Assembly: GCA_001600175.1 (NCBI GenBank)
Contig: BCJC01000005.1
Coordinates: forward strand, 1,592,471 to 1,656,470
Length of the DNA stretch: 64,000 bases
Source of the DNA: Erythrobasidium yunnanense
Taxonomy: Eukaryota > Basidiomycota > Cystobasidiomycetes > Erythrobasidiales > Erythrobasidiaceae
Reading direction: 5' to 3'
A program made the position numbers and the translations under genes. This document shows positions 63,661 through 64,000 of this stretch, one piece after another. Below the pieces are notes generated by a model. It had not been told where the DNA came from, ran no database searches, and saw only the letters and a list, made by a program, of their open reading frames with translations. How positions within the stretch are numbered: position 1 is the stretch's first letter; each line of letters begins with the position of its first letter.

Positions 63661-64000
63661 CCGCGGAGGCACTCCATCCCTAAAACAAAGCCTCATGTAT
63701 CATATACACATGTAACACTTCAACCTTCCCATTCGTTCAGCATTCGAGGTCTTTTAGAGGCGACCTCTTCTCCAAAACTCGCATCAGACCACAGTCACAG
63801 AAGTACACGCACCGCACTACTCTCCTATCTCGACACCTTAATCAATGGACAGCAGCCAGACATCCTGCTTCTCCTATCCTCCTCATCCCCGACTATCGTT
63901 ATGATTTGGCTTGGCACGTCCTGTTGTACTTGTAGTGAGGTGATAGAGCGTAGTTTCAGCCGCACCAGGAGATGTTGTATGCTTTACTACAATAGACAAA
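63661..64000. other. Downstream region of the Ca2+-ATPase gene
   Basis: 340 bp after the stop, to the window edge; probably the 3' untranslated region and spacer. No gene is supported. Confidence 0.5.

Overview
This is nuclear DNA of a fungus, most likely a basidiomycete yeast or smut-like fungus. The evidence is a gene-dense layout on both strands with many introns (mostly 45-70 nt), a Zn(II)2Cys6 regulator, an Mph1-type helicase, a fungal vacuolar-type Ca2+-ATPase, dipeptidyl-peptidase V and yeast-like residues in histone H3. The phylum is an inference; a ribosomal or housekeeping-gene phylogeny would settle it. I see no prophage, transposon, CRISPR array, tRNA, rRNA or retroelement.

Layout. 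0-6 kb: the 3' end of a Rad5/HLTF-type SNF2 helicase, then a 1424-residue Ser/Pro-rich disordered protein. 6.5-8.1 kb: a divergent histone H4/H3 pair. 8.8-11.1 kb: a coiled-coil protein full of RRxS sites. 11.3-16.8 kb: two tightly packed divergent pairs, COQ6/ERV1 (73 bp between start codons, both mitochondrial) and TRM82/HIT-zinc-finger (18 bp between start codons). 16.9-22.5 kb: lineage-specific genes, namely a two-pass membrane protein, a diverged tandem duplication of small genes, an Arg/Ser-rich protein and a small secreted inhibitor-like protein. 22.7-30.1 kb: BTB protein, dipeptidyl-peptidase V, a small disordered protein and glucose-6-phosphate isomerase. 30.2-34.6 kb: an unknown protein and a Zn2Cys6 transcription factor. 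35.2-40 kb: two tandem secreted GH5-like glycosidases. 41.2-47.1 kb: ribosomal protein eL8 and the Mph1/FANCM helicase. 47.6-51.6 kb: two tandem F-box/LRR-like genes with acidic linkers. 51.8-54.1 kb: profilin and triosephosphate isomerase. 54.2-57.9 kb: the Mtr4 exosome helicase. 59.2-63.7 kb: a Pmc1-type Ca2+-ATPase.

The window is mostly housekeeping (chromatin, tRNA modification, ubiquinone and disulfide relay, glycolysis, RNA surveillance, DNA repair, calcium). Rapidly changing local duplications (18.9-20.8, 35-40 and 47.6-51.6 kb) are the accessory part. No obvious new multi-gene system stands out. The most unusual signals are in gene structure: an 11-nt micro-exon inside a zinc-cluster domain, GC-AG introns, an in-frame TAG that only a 33-nt intron would remove, start codons 18 bp apart, a HIT zinc finger with Asp in place of a Cys ligand, and an isomerase whose retained first intron leaves an open frame with a presequence-like N-terminus. 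Exon boundaries were read by eye and have no RNA support.
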